A stretch of DNA of 41,072 nucleotides, taken from NCBI GenBank assembly GCA_003164955.1, contig PLRW01000027.1, positions 1-41,072 on the forward strand. The letters run 5' to 3'. This document shows, in pieces, positions 25,088-33,638 of the stretch (position 1 is the stretch's first letter; each line of letters opens with the position of its first letter). This stretch comes from Actinomycetota bacterium. Lineage in GTDB: Bacteria > Actinomycetota > Actinomycetes > Streptosporangiales > Streptosporangiaceae. The notes under the pieces were generated by a model. That model made no database searches, was not told where the DNA came from, and saw only the letters and a program-made list of their open reading frames with translations. The translations under genes were made by a program, and so were the position numbers.

Positions 25088-25552
25088 GTGGCTCGGGAGC
25101 AAGGGCGAAAGGTAATCGCCCGCAACCGCCGCGCCCGGTTCGACTATCGGATCGAGGACACTTACGAGGCTGGGCTGGTGCTCACGGGGACCGAGGTGAA
25201 ATCACTCCGGGCCGGGCGCGCGTCGCTGACGGACGGTTTCGCCCAGATCTCCGATGGAGAGGTGTGGCTGTATAACGTGCACATTCCCCAGTACACCGAG
25301 GGCACCTGGACCAACCATGAGCCCCGGCGGACCAGGAAGCTCCTGCTGCACCGTAAGGAAATCGAAAAGCTATCCTCCCGGACCGCTGAGCAGGGCCTGA
25401 CGCTGGTTCCGCTGTCGCTGTACTTCAAAGACGGCAAAGCCAAGGTCGAGCTGGGCCTCGGGCGCGGCAAGCGGACCTACGATAAACGTCATGACCTGGC
25501 GAGCAGGGATGCGGCCAGAGAGATGGACCGTGCCCTCCGCCGGCGACGGTAA
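25088..25552 (+). CDS. smpB: SsrA-binding protein
   Basis: This 154-residue protein binds tmRNA and is required for trans-translation of stalled ribosomes. The family signature is complete: [34 protein letters not shown], then [33 protein letters not shown] and [31 protein letters not shown]. The C-terminal tail ([13 protein letters not shown]) is the basic helix that enters the mRNA channel. The start is a GTG with GGGAGGGAC a few bases upstream. The tmRNA gene lies 2.4 kb downstream, separated by the pseudo-PBP gene. Confidence 0.96.
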   Translation: MAREQGRKVIARNRRARFDYRIEDTYEAGLVLTGTEVKSLRAGRASLTDGFAQISDGEVWLYNVHIPQYTEGTWTNHEPRRTRKLLLHRKEIEKLSSRTAEQGLTLVPLSLYFKDGKAKVELGLGRGKRTYDKRHDLASRDAAREMDRALRRRR

Positions 25553-25566
25553 CGGGGAGGAGGAAA

Positions 25567-27612
25567 GTGTCCTTCTACACCCGTGACCGGGGCAGTCACG
25601 CCGGCCGTAACCGGCCGGTGCGAGTGGCCTCGCGTCCCGGCCGCCGGGCCGCCCCGCCGGGTCCGCGACCGCCCCTCCCGCCCCGCCCGGCTTCGGCGCG
25701 CGGGCAGCGGCAGGCCCGGCGCCCGTCGAGGCGGGCCCGGCGGATCCGGCTGATCGCGATCATCGTGCTGGCCGGCATCGTGACCGGTGGTTTCGTGGAC
25801 GGCTTCGGGCAGGAGACGTCCGCGGAGGGAACGGTCCAGGCGTTCCTGCAGGCCTGGCAGAGCCACGATTACAGCGCGGCCGCCTCCTATACCACCGGCC
25901 GGGCCCCCGCCGTCTCCAGCGCGCTCGCAGGCGCCTTTACCCAGCTGGACGCGACGGCCATGTTCCTGTCCATGGGTGATGTGGACCAGCGCGGCGATAC
26001 CGCCGAAGCGCACTTCTCCGCCTCGGTGAACCTCGGCGAAGGTGGCCACCAGTGGACGTACTCCGGCCAGTTCGCGCTGCGCCGGACCGGTTCCGGCTGG
26101 AAGGTGCAGTGGGCGCCCAGCGTCATCAACCCCGAGCTGGGCCCGGGTGAACGGCTGGCGGTGATGACCGAGGTCCCGGCGCGGGGCATGATCCTGGACG
26201 CCACGGGACAGCCGCTCCAGGTGCCCTCCGTGGTGTACCAGGTCGGCGTCTGGCCCAGGGCACTGGCCAACCCGGCCGCCACGGCCCAGGACTTCGCTCA
26301 GGTGACCCAGCTCAACCCCGACCAGGTGCGGGGCCAGATCCAGGCCGCCTCGCCCGGGCAGTTCCTCACCCTGGTCTCGCTCGACCGGGACGACTACGCT
26401 CAGCTGGCCCCGGAGCTGGCCCGGGTCCCCGGTTTGCAGGTGCACCGGGTCAGCCAGCGGCTCTTTTCCTCCGAGGCCAGTGAGGTCGTCGGGACGGTTG
26501 GTTCGGAGAATTCCCCCCTGCTGCGCGACGAGGGCGCTTCGTACCAGCCCGGCACCACGGTCGGCCTGACCGGCCTGCAGTCCGCGTACCAGCGGGTGCT
26601 CGCGGGCTCGCCGACCACCAAGGTGGTGGCCGAGAACAGCACCGGGGCGCAGACCGCCGTCCTGCAGCAGTGGGCGGGGATATCCGGGCAGCCCGTGCAG
26701 ACCACGATCAGCTCTGGGGTCCAGGCGGCGGCCCTCAGCGCGCTGAACGCCGCCCCCGGCGTGGCTGCGGAGATCGTTGCGGTGCAGCCCTCCACCGGGA
26801 AGATCCTGGCCGTCGCGGGCCAGAGCGCGCCCGGCGGGCAGGTCCCGGACGGCGGCGCACTCAACGCGCATCTGACGCCGGGCACCGCGTTCACGATCGT
26901 GTCGACCGCCGCCCTGCTCGGCTCGGGCTTTTCTCCCGGCACCGAGATCCCGTGCACCAGCGTGGCCAACGTCGGCGGCCAGCTGTTCAGCGATCAGCGG
27001 CTCGCGTCCAGCCTCGGCACCGACACGTCGTTCAGCACCGACTTCGCGCAGGGCTGCGGCACCGCGTTCGCGGGGCTGTCCCGCCGGCTGACCAGCAGTG
27101 CCCTCAACAGCACGGTGACCGGCTTCGGTATCGGGTCGAAGTGGCAGCTGCCGCTGGCGGCCTTCTCCGGTTCGGTGCCCTCCGCGACCAGCGACGGCCA
27201 GCTGGCCGCCGAGACCATAGGCGAGGGGGTTCAGGTCAGCCCGCTGGGAATGGCCCTGATCGCCGCCGAGGTCGACTCCGGGGTCTGGCACTCGCCCGTT
27301 CTCGTCACGAACCCGCCCGACGGCGGCGCGTCCAGCACGATCCCCCTGAACGCGAGTGCCCTCACCTCGCTGCGCACGCTGATGCGGGAGGCCGTCACCT
27401 CCGGCTCGGCCAAGAGCGCTGATGTGGCGGGCGCGCCCGTCTACGGCCAGACCGCGCTCATCCCGACCGGAAGCGGCCGCAGCGCCCAGTGGCAGAGCTG
27501 GTTCGTCGGCTACCGCGGGGACGTGGCGTTCACGATCCTTACGTCCAACGAGTCACCGCAGATCTCTGCCTCCGCCCTGGCCGCCCAGTTCCTCAGCGCC
27601 CTGCCCGGCTAA
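25567..27612 (+). CDS. Penicillin-binding-protein homologue lacking all transpeptidase catalytic motifs
   Basis: This is a 681-residue type II membrane protein. It has a Pro/Arg-rich cytoplasmic tail (1-60), one membrane helix (about 61-78), an NTF2/MecA_N-like domain (about 84-185: GTVQAFLQAWQSHDYSAAASYT), a dimerisation-type region with PARGMILDATGQPL, and a C-terminal transpeptidase-like domain (about 380-681). The Ser-x-x-Lys motif expected in PGSTFK reads T440-A-F-T443 within LTPGTAFTIVS. The Ser-x-Asn motif reads G496-C-G498 (AQGCGTAF). The Lys-Thr-Gly motif reads Q628-T-A630. Fold residues around each motif are kept (for example WFVGYRGDVAF), so it looks like a stable non-enzymatic paralogue, not a decaying pseudogene. 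It starts 14 bp after smpB with GGAGGA; a GTG start. Confidence 0.85.
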   Translation: MSFYTRDRGSHAGRNRPVRVASRPGRRAAPPGPRPPLPPRPASARGQRQARRPSRRARRIRLIAIIVLAGIVTGGFVDGFGQETSAEGTVQAFLQAWQSHDYSAAASYTTGRAPAVSSALAGAFTQLDATAMFLSMGDVDQRGDTAEAHFSASVNLGEGGHQWTYSGQFALRRTGSGWKVQWAPSVINPELGPGERLAVMTEVPARGMILDATGQPLQVPSVVYQVGVWPRALANPAATAQDFAQVTQLNPDQVRGQIQAASPGQFLTLVSLDRDDYAQLAPELARVPGLQVHRVSQRLFSSEASEVVGTVGSENSPLLRDEGASYQPGTTVGLTGLQSAYQRVLAGSPTTKVVAENSTGAQTAVLQQWAGISGQPVQTTISSGVQAAALSALNAAPGVAAEIVAVQPSTGKILAVAGQSAPGGQVPDGGALNAHLTPGTAFTIVSTAALLGSGFSPGTEIPCTSVANVGGQLFSDQRLASSLGTDTSFSTDFAQGCGTAFAGLSRRLTSSALNSTVTGFGIGSKWQLPLAAFSGSVPSATSDGQLAAETIGEGVQVSPLGMALIAAEVDSGVWHSPVLVTNPPDGGASSTIPLNASALTSLRTLMREAVTSGSAKSADVAGAPVYGQTALIPTGSGRSAQWQSWFVGYRGDVAFTILTSNESPQISASALAAQFLSALPG

Positions 27613-27642
27613 CCCTGCCCGGCTAACCCTGCCCGGCTGACC
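27601..27642 (+). repeat. 14-bp tandem repeat spanning the pseudo-PBP stop codon
   Basis: CTGCCCGGCTAACC is repeated at 27601, 27615 and 27629 (last with TGACC). The first copy contains the final codons Leu-Pro-Gly and the TAA stop. Confidence 0.92.
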
Positions 27643-27845
27643 CAGCTCCTGGCCCAGCTCACCCACCCCGTGATCTATTCGTTACAAAACTCTCTGTAAC
27701 CAGGCGCAACCATTTGACTACTCTCCGGCGTCTTAGCTGGTGACTGGGTTTCGCTAGGGGGGTTGCGGCCTCAGTCAGGAGATAGGACCGGGTCTCATCT
27801 CGGGGGAGGCCCGGGTATCAGGACCGGCTCCGACCCTGCCGGTCC

Positions 27846-27898
27846 GGCCCCCGCGGGCGCTGGTTCACCGCCACCGCCCGCGGGGGTCATTTCTGTAT
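27846..27898 (+). terminator. Long GC hairpin between the pseudo-PBP gene and ssrA
   Basis: Arms GCCCCCGCGGGCG (27847-27859) and CGCCCGCGGGGGT (27875-27887) pair over 13 bp with one G-U, with a 15-nt loop, and are followed by the T-rich ATTTCTGTATT. It likely ends the smpB/PBP transcript. The 200 bp upstream contain only the 6-bp inverted repeat GTTACA/TGTAAC near 27682-27701. Confidence 0.55.
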
Positions 27899-27917
27899 TG
27901 GCTGGCGGGAATCTTGG

Positions 27918-27947
27918 TTGGCGCGCCGGCGTTGAAACATGTACGGT
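27918..27947 (+). promoter_or_regulatory. Possible ssrA promoter
   Basis: TTGGCG (27918-27923), an 18-bp spacer and TACGGT (27942-27947) lie about 48 bp before the mature tmRNA 5' end. That would leave a short precursor leader for RNase P to remove. Other hexamer pairings are possible. Confidence 0.3.
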
Positions 27948-27994
27948 TGGGCGGAGCAGGTCATCGCGTGCGATGCCCGGTTGAAAACTCAAGA

Positions 27995-28363
27995 GGGGGT
28001 GAACGGTTTCGACTTCGGTGGTTGATTCAGGGGAAGCGGGCCGAGGGTTGCGGTTGTGACCTCGTTAATCACATGATCGCAAACCAATAAGTGCCAATTC
28101 AACGCGCACTGATCTCGCTCTCGCCGCCTGAGGCGAGTTAGAGATCTGTCAGCCCGGGGATGCCTTCGACCCGGTGCCTGGCATCAGCTAGAAGGATTAC
28201 CGTCTAGCCCGGTCACGGGACTAGCGCGGGACATCAAACAGTGACTGAGCCCGTCGGCATCTTGCCTGTGTGAATGCCGGGGCTGAGAAAAACACAGCAG
28301 GCTGCGCCCGGAGAAGCCCTGTTGATGCACTGAAGGACGCGGGTTCGATTCCCGCCACCTCCA
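27995..28363 (+). ncRNA. ssrA: Transfer-messenger RNA (tmRNA)
   Basis: The 5' end GGGGGTGAACGGTTTCGACT and the 3' end GCGGGTTCGATTCCCGCC then ACCTCCA form the tRNA-like domain. GGGGGUG (27995-28001) pairs with CACCUCC (28356-28362) to make the acceptor stem, and A28363 is the discriminator. The CCA end is not encoded (AGAG follows). The tag reading frame runs 28093-28131: Ala-Asn-Ser-Thr-Arg-Thr-Asp-Leu-Ala-Leu-Ala-Ala then TGA, ending in the proteolysis signal ALAA. It tags peptides on stalled ribosomes with SmpB, whose gene lies upstream. Mature length is about 369 nt before CCA addition. Confidence 0.96.
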
Positions 28364-28429
28364 AGAGTGTTCAGTGGAAACCCTGAACATTGTTGGGGGT
28401 GCCCGTTCCCTCGCAGTACCGCATACGTG

Positions 28430-28461
28430 AGCCCGGTGGCCATCAGGCCGCCGGGCTTTTT
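28430..28461 (+). terminator. Rho-independent terminator after ssrA
   Basis: AGCCCGGTGGCC (28430-28441), ATCA loop, GGCCGCCGGGCT (28446-28457) with a single G-U, followed by TTTT. This is the clearest intrinsic terminator in the window. Confidence 0.85.
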
Positions 28462-28978
28462 CATGATCGGCTCCAGTCGGCGACGGCTGTGACTGCTGCG
28501 TCACCGGGGACCTCAGACGGGTTCCTCGCCCGTCCCTGCGCCCGCCCGCTCATCGACAGCCTCTCGCCTTTACACGTAAAGGCGCCATCACGTACAACAA
28601 AAGCCGCCTCCACCACGTCGCTCTACCGCTCGTCGCGCCGGAAACGTTAGCTGCCGGTCACGCTGGGGGCGATCTCGCCCCGGCCGGCCTGCTGGATGCC
28701 GACGGGCGGCGTGAAGCCCGCCTGGATATGGGCGCAGGGGGAAATGGGTGGCGTTTAAACCGGAACATTAGGGACAGTCGGCAAGATCATAGGGACCTAT
28801 GCGGCCAGAAGCCTGCAGGGGGGCGTAAGTGGTGGTTATGATGACTCGTCAGTTACCGACATTACACACAGCGTGGGCAACATGACTTTCGGGTGCGCCG
28901 CACGCCGGCTACGGGAAGGGGCCGGCAGGGAATGGGCCCGGAGATGGCCGCCCGTATCGCCGTGGGAAGTGGTCGAGG
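28462..28978 (+). other. 517-bp stretch without a supported gene
   Basis: No reading frame here looks coding. It contains a near-perfect 20-bp palindrome, CGCCTTTACACGTAAAGGCG (28565-28584), with 9-bp arms and a 2-bp centre. A GTCACGCT octamer lies at 28657-28664. Two direct TAGGGAC repeats (28769-28775, 28790-28796) are 21 bp apart, which puts them on the same face of the helix. These may be regulatory sites for the small gene that follows, but nothing shows it directly. Confidence 0.5.
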
Positions 28979-29176
28979 ATGAGTGACCTAGTTGAGCTGA
29001 CGTCCCGTTTGCTGGACGATGGCTTCGTGATCTGCTCGGAGAAGACAGGAGACCGATTCACGGTGCTGCTGCGCCGTACCCGTGCGGAGGGGCGCCGTGT
29101 GTTCTGCGGGACCGGGGACAGCTTCCCGGACGCCCTGGCCAGCGCGGCGGAGGAGGCTGAGGTTCCCGCCGCATGA
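28979..29176 (+). CDS. Small hypothetical protein, 65 residues
   Basis: The reading frame starts at ATG 28979 with GGAAG about 9 nt upstream and ends at TGA. It has a plausible alpha/beta composition: MSDLVELTSRLLDDGFVI, then CSEKTGDRFTVLLRRT and RRVFCGTGDSFPDALASAAEEAE. Codon third positions are mostly G/C, as in neighbouring genes. I do not recognise a family. It converges with the prmR-like regulator, ending 36 bp from it. There is no membrane segment or signal. Confidence 0.5.
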   Translation: MSDLVELTSRLLDDGFVICSEKTGDRFTVLLRRTRAEGRRVFCGTGDSFPDALASAAEEAEVPAA

Positions 29177-29211
29177 TCACTGCGCAGGCGGGTAACGGCG
29201 CCCGCCCGCGC

Positions 29212-31068
29212 TCAGCAGTGCGCTCCGCTAACGACGCCGCTTAACGACGCCGGAGCTGACCCCGGCGTGACGATCCCGTACTCGTGAATCTTGCGGTAGA
29301 TCGTCGCACGCGACATCCCGAGCGATTCGGCCGCCTTGACCTTGTTGCCGTCGCAGTCCAGGAGGCTCAGCACGATCGCGTCGCGTTCCATCGACTCCAG
29401 CGGGCTGAGCAGGCGGCGGCTCACCGTCCAGCATTCGGGCGGCAGGTCGGTCGGCTGGATCGCGCCAGCCCGGCGTCGCTGGACGACGCGCTTCAGCACC
29501 TGCCACAGCTGCCCGGCGTTACCCGGCCAGCTCGACCGCAGCAGCAACTGCATCGCCTCCGGCGAGCAGACCACCCGGCCGTGCTGGCTCAGCCGGGCCA
29601 GGAAGAACGGCACCAGTTCCTGCAGGTCCTCGATGTGGTGGCGCAGCGGGGGCACCTCTACCGTGGCCGGGAAGAAGCGCAGCAGCTTGGTCAGGTCCGC
29701 GTTCGCGTTCTTGCGGTTCAGCGTGACGGCTACTTGCAGCGGGGTCTCCCGCTGGATGGCCCGGGCCTCCTGCAGGGCGTTCGACAGCGAGTGCACCTGC
29801 TTGACGTTGAGCTCGTCGACGTGCCGGATGACCAGCATGCCCTCGCTGTCGAGCAGTTCGGTGCGCGCGGTCACCAGCCACGCCGCGCCGGTCACCTCCG
29901 ACGCGTCGAGGACGTGCAGCCGCCCCGCCGGGTTGCGCCGCTGGTGCACGGCCTTGACCAGGGCCATCTTGCCGACGCCCGGCTCGCCTTCCAGGGTCAG
30001 CCACTCGCCGGCGTCGTAGGCCAGCTCCGCCTCGCGGCACGCCCGCGTCCACAGCACACCCGTGCCGACCAGCCCGGGCAGGAACATCGTGGCCTTGGCG
30101 CCCGCCTTGCCGGGGGCCGCGGCGGGGCGCGGGGCGGCCTCCATCAGCTTCACGTGCACGATGCCGTCCATGAACGGGGTGTCACTGGCGATGGGGCGGC
30201 AGTACAGCCGCGCCCGCAGCCCGGTGGGCAGCTCCGCGGTGACGGCGCCCGCGTGGTGGCGGGCCAGCACCTCCGCGGCCTGGCCGATGAGCGCCGCCTG
30301 ATCGGCCGGATCGAGGATCCGGCGGGCGTAGTCGTTCATCATCACCACGTCGTTGCCGATCGCCAGCACGATCCCGCCGGTCCGCCGGCAGGCGCGTACG
30401 TACTCCTCCAGGAGGCTGAACTCGCGTCCGCTGCTCCCGTTCAGCAGGGCCTGGGTGATCTGGCCGGCCGTCGACTTGACCAGGGCCACCAGTAGCGGGT
30501 CGGCGTTCTTGCGCCAGCACGTCAGGTCGATGACGCCGACCGTTTTGCCGGTGATGGGGTGGTGGATGGGTACCCCGGCGCAGGCCAGGCCCTCCAGGTG
30601 CTCCGCGTAGTGCTCGTGGCCGAAGACGTGGGTGGGCCGCCCAGCTTCCAGCGCCGTGCCGATCCCGTTCGTGCCGACGAGCTCTTCGGAGTAGTTGAAG
30701 CCCGGAGCCAGCTTGACGCCGTCCAGGTGACGTTCGAGATCGTGATCGGCCGTCAGCCGGGACAGCACGAGGCCGCTGGCGTCGGTGAGGATGATGCTGA
30801 TGGGCTGCCCGTCGAGCTGTTCGTGCAGCTGGCGCAGCACCGGTTCGGCGTGCCTGGCCAGGGCGGTCTCCGGATCGGGATCGCGGGTGTACCGCAGCTC
30901 GATGCGGTCGGCCGCCACCCGCCAGTCTCGTGACCGGCGCCAGGACGCGAGGATGGGCTCGCGCACTTCATGCGGGCCGACCGGCTCGGCGGCCAGGAAT
31001 TTCTCCCGGGCTATCGCCAGCCGGTTATTGCCGTTCACGGCCTGCAGCGGCGTTGCTGCCTGCACCAT
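29212..31068 (-). CDS. GAF/AAA+/Fis-type transcriptional activator (MimR/AcoR-like)
   Basis: This is a 618-residue regulator. The N-terminal AcoR-type segment includes EPILASWRRSRDW. A GAF sensor domain (about 75-220) carries SEELVGTNGIGTALE and FGHEHYAEHLEGLACAGVPIHHP. A central AAA+ domain has Walker A GEPGVGKMAL, and the C-terminal Fis helix-turn-helix is LLDCDGNKVKAAESLGMSRATIYRKIHEYG. The GAFTGA loop needed to contact sigma-54 is absent, so it probably works with another sigma factor, as proposed for mycobacterial MimR. It is divergent from the prm cluster and is its likely activator, sensing an alkane- or ketone-derived effector. Start ATG 31068 has GGGGAGG 4-5 nt upstream; the frame extends to 31134. 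Confidence 0.87.
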   Translation of the reverse strand: MVQAATPLQAVNGNNRLAIAREKFLAAEPVGPHEVREPILASWRRSRDWRVAADRIELRYTRDPDPETALARHAEPVLRQLHEQLDGQPISIILTDASGLVLSRLTADHDLERHLDGVKLAPGFNYSEELVGTNGIGTALEAGRPTHVFGHEHYAEHLEGLACAGVPIHHPITGKTVGVIDLTCWRKNADPLLVALVKSTAGQITQALLNGSSGREFSLLEEYVRACRRTGGIVLAIGNDVVMMNDYARRILDPADQAALIGQAAEVLARHHAGAVTAELPTGLRARLYCRPIASDTPFMDGIVHVKLMEAAPRPAAAPGKAGAKATMFLPGLVGTGVLWTRACREAELAYDAGEWLTLEGEPGVGKMALVKAVHQRRNPAGRLHVLDASEVTGAAWLVTARTELLDSEGMLVIRHVDELNVKQVHSLSNALQEARAIQRETPLQVAVTLNRKNANADLTKLLRFFPATVEVPPLRHHIEDLQELVPFFLARLSQHGRVVCSPEAMQLLLRSSWPGNAGQLWQVLKRVVQRRRAGAIQPTDLPPECWTVSRRLLSPLESMERDAIVLSLLDCDGNKVKAAESLGMSRATIYRKIHEYGIVTPGSAPASLSGVVSGAHC

Positions 31069-31096
31069 GGTGCCTCCCCGAACCGTGCGGACGGAT

Positions 31097-31227
31097 GTCT
31101 CAGGCTGGAGGCTCAGCCTGCGTAGGGGGCGCATCCTGATTTACGTGGCTGATACCAATCTAAACGAATCGTTAAACGCCTTTGCTCTGCCTGCTGTCTC
31201 AAGTTGAGACCCCCGAGGTAGTGAGAC
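31097..31227 (+). promoter_or_regulatory. Cluster of GTCTCA/TGAGAC elements in the prmR-prm intergenic region
   Basis: GTCTCAA-G-TTGAGAC (31196-31210) is a perfect 7-bp inverted repeat. Further half-sites are GTCTCA at 31097-31102 and TGAGAC at 31222-31227. A separate inverted repeat, CAGGCTG-N6-CAGCCTG, lies at 31101-31120, and a lone GTCTCA at 31642-31647 before prmA. The region between (31138-31185) is AT-rich. This looks like the operator zone for the divergent activator; the site assignment is inference. Confidence 0.5.
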
Positions 31228-31340
31228 CGGCGTTGGCTCGGTCGCGTCCCATCCGCCACGTTCGAGGCGGAACCGGCACTACCGCCTCAAGCGCGCTACG
31301 CCGATCACGTGCTGCGTCGATCATCCGCCAGGAGGTGGCC

Positions 31341-31586
31341 GTGGAGCCAGCTGAATCTCAGTCCGAGACTTTCAACCCGTGGAGCGTCGTCAATCTGGTG
31401 TTCGATCACCTGGCCCGTGAGGGCCTGCATCCGACATTGGGTGAGGGGGGCGATCCGGGCGCTCCCGCCGCCGAGCTCCTCAAGTGCATGGGGATTACCC
31501 CGGCCGCGGAGGGCAACCGGCACGTTGCCACCAGGGTCCAGGACCGGCTCGCCGAGCTCAGGGACGCCGTCTTCGGCGACGGCTGA
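31341..31586 (+). CDS. Small hypothetical protein upstream of prmA
   Basis: This 81-residue protein starts at GTG 31341, supported by AGGAGG 5 nt upstream. It reads as a small helical domain: ETFNPWSVVNLVFDHLAREG, HPTLGEGGDPGAPAAELLKC, then GNRHVATRVQDRLAELRDAVF. There is no membrane segment or known motif; one Cys. It is the first reading frame downstream of the regulatory region and lies 225 bp before prmA on the same strand, so it is probably co-transcribed with the monooxygenase. I do not recognise the family. A role in monooxygenase assembly or regulation is inference from position only. Confidence 0.65.
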   Translation: MEPAESQSETFNPWSVVNLVFDHLAREGLHPTLGEGGDPGAPAAELLKCMGITPAAEGNRHVATRVQDRLAELRDAVFGDG

Positions 31587-31811
31587 CGGTGGCGATCCGC
31601 CCCGTGGGGATCCGGGCCGAACGCCCTGGCCATCGTCATGTGTCTCATTTCGAGAGCTCACGACCACGGCAAACGGGATGTGATCCAGCACACGAGAACT
31701 TTTCGTATGGGTGGACCACGGACCGGCCGGGATACGAATGAACCCGGTCAGTGCCCGCCCAGGGGCTGCGCGGGAGGGCAGCCGGAGCAGCTCAAGAGGA
31801 AAGGGGTGACG

Positions 31812-33464
31812 ATGAGTCGCCAGAGTGTGGCAAAGGCCCATCAGAAAATCCAGGAACTGTCCTGGGAACCGCAGTACCACGAGCCGGTCTCGCAGTACGG
31901 GACGGACTACACGTTCCGTAAGGCTCAGAAGAAGGACCCGCTGAAGCAGGTCCTCCGGTCCTACTTCCCCATGGAGGAGGAGAAGGACCACCGGGTCTAC
32001 GGGGCCCAGGACGGCGCCATCCGGGGCAACATGTTCCGGCAGGTGCAGGAGCGCTGGCTGGAATGGCAGAAGCTGTTCCTGTCCATCATTCCGCTCCCGG
32101 AGATCTCGGCCGCCCGGGCCATGCCGCTGCTGTTCCGCACGGTTCCCAACCCGGAACTGCACAACGGCCAGGCGATCCAGATGATCGACGAGGTACGGCA
32201 CTCGACGATCCAGCAAAACCTCAAGCGCCTGTACATGACCAACTACATCGACCCGGCCGGCTTCAACAACAGTCTCCGTAACTTCCAGAGCGACTACTGC
32301 GGGACGATCGGCCGGCAGTTCGCGGAGGGCTTCATCACCGGTGACGCCATCACTGCGGCGAGCATCTACCTGACCATCGTGGCGGAGACGGCGTTCACCA
32401 ACACGCTGTTCGTGGCCATGCCCGCCGAAGCCGCCGCCAACGGCGACTACCTGCTGCCCACCGTGTTCCACTCGGTGCAGTCGGACGAGTCGCGGCACAT
32501 CAGCAACGGCTACGCCACCCTGCTGATGGCGCTCTCGGACGAGAGCAACCACCAGCTGCTCGAGCGTGACCTGCGCTACGCGTGGTGGAACAACCACCGC
32601 GTGGTGGACGCGGCGATCGGCACGTTCATCGAGTACGGCACCAAGGACCGCCGTAAGGACCGCGAGTCCTACGCGGAGATGTGGCGCCGGTGGATCTATG
32701 ACGACTACTACCGCAGCTATCTCCTGCCGCTGGAGAAGTACGGCCTGGTCATCCCGCACGACCTCATCGAGGAAGCCTGGAACCAGATCTGGAACAAGGG
32801 CTACGTGCACGAGGTCGCGCAGTTCTTCGCCACCGGCTGGCTCGCCAACTACTGGCGGATCGACCCGATGACCGACGAGGACTTCGAGTGGTTCGAGTTC
32901 AAGTACCCGGGCTGGTATGACAAGTACGGCAAGTGGTGGGAGAACTACAACCGCCTGTCCATGCCGAACGGTCACCACCCGATCGTGGCCGAGAACGTCG
33001 ACTACGTGTACCCGCACCGCTGCTGGACCTGTATGGTCCCGTGCCTGGTCCGCGAGGACATGGTCATGGACGAGGTGGACGGGCAGGTGCGGACGTACTG
33101 CTCGGAGCCATGCCACTGGACGGACGCCACGGCGTTCCGGCCGACCTACCAGGGCCGTGAGACCCCGAACATGGGCCAGCTCATCGGCCACCGCGAATGG
33201 GAGACCCTCTACCACGGCTGGAACTGGGCCGATGTGGTGAGCGACATGGGCTTCGTCCGCGACGACGGCAAGACCCTGGTCGCCCAGCCGCACCTGAACC
33301 TGGACCCGAAGAAGATGTGGACGCTGGACCACCTGCGCCGCATGGGACCGGTGCAGAGCCCGAACGTGCTGCTCAACGAGATGACGCCCGAGCAGCGCCA
33401 GGCGTTCCACGCCGACTACATCAAGCAGGGCCCGGCGGGCAGGCCGGCTCCCGCAGACGCCTGA
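31812..33464 (+). CDS. prmA: Propane/acetone-type soluble di-iron monooxygenase, hydroxylase large (alpha) subunit
   Basis: This is a 550-residue catalytic subunit of a soluble di-iron monooxygenase. All six iron ligands are present: Glu97 ([10 protein letters not shown]), Glu127 and His130 (IDEVRHST), Glu192 (AETAFTN), Glu226 and His229 (QSDESRHIS). The N-terminus [40 protein letters not shown], and the Cys-rich segment HRCWTCMVP...CSEPCHW match the PrmA/MimA group, which hydroxylates propane, acetone or phenol. Start ATG 31812 has AAAGGGG about 6 nt upstream; the frame runs back to 31638 without family similarity. It works with PrmC (beta), PrmB (reductase) and PrmD (coupling). The exact substrate cannot be read from sequence. 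Confidence 0.95.
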   Translation: MSRQSVAKAHQKIQELSWEPQYHEPVSQYGTDYTFRKAQKKDPLKQVLRSYFPMEEEKDHRVYGAQDGAIRGNMFRQVQERWLEWQKLFLSIIPLPEISAARAMPLLFRTVPNPELHNGQAIQMIDEVRHSTIQQNLKRLYMTNYIDPAGFNNSLRNFQSDYCGTIGRQFAEGFITGDAITAASIYLTIVAETAFTNTLFVAMPAEAAANGDYLLPTVFHSVQSDESRHISNGYATLLMALSDESNHQLLERDLRYAWWNNHRVVDAAIGTFIEYGTKDRRKDRESYAEMWRRWIYDDYYRSYLLPLEKYGLVIPHDLIEEAWNQIWNKGYVHEVAQFFATGWLANYWRIDPMTDEDFEWFEFKYPGWYDKYGKWWENYNRLSMPNGHHPIVAENVDYVYPHRCWTCMVPCLVREDMVMDEVDGQVRTYCSEPCHWTDATAFRPTYQGRETPNMGQLIGHREWETLYHGWNWADVVSDMGFVRDDGKTLVAQPHLNLDPKKMWTLDHLRRMGPVQSPNVLLNEMTPEQRQAFHADYIKQGPAGRPAPADA

Positions 33465-33483
33465 GTGCGCCTGCCTGAGTACG

Positions 33484-33589
33484 GGGCGCACGCCCGCACC
33501 GCGGCGGGAGCCGTAGTGCGGGCGGGCGCCCGAACATAGCCCGGATGCCCGTGCGGCGGGAGGGCCGGAGGAAGCCTTTGGCCCTCCCG
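33484..33589 (+). promoter_or_regulatory. Two large stem-loops between prmA and prmB
   Basis: Hairpin 1: 16-bp arms with one mismatch, GGGCGCACGCCCGCAC (33484-33499) and GTGCGGGCGGGCGCCC (33516-33531). Hairpin 2: perfect 10-bp arms, CGGGAGGGCC (33557-33566) and GGCCCTCCCG (33580-33589). Neither has a U-run. They sit in the 174-bp gap between hydroxylase and reductase genes and may stabilise the upstream mRNA or partly terminate transcription. Confidence 0.6.
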
Positions 33590-33638
33590 TCCCACGGCGC
33601 AGCCCCCATGGGGGCGCAGCAGCAATCGTGAGGTGACC

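Noticed and set aside
28072..28090. Alternative tmRNA tag frame starting GCA AAC CAA
   Set aside because: It stops after three codons; the GCC at 28093 gives a 12-residue tag ending ALAA.
28390..28650. An 86-codon plus-strand frame after ssrA
   Set aside because: It runs straight through the ssrA terminator hairpin and has no ribosome-binding site or familiar sequence.
28340..28978. Mobile-element attachment site at the ssrA 3' end
   Set aside because: No second copy of the tmRNA 3' sequence and no integrase gene are in the window.
31069..31811. Sigma-54 promoter (-24/-12) for the prm genes
   Set aside because: No TGGCAC-N5-TTGC-like element found, and the activator lacks the GAFTGA loop.
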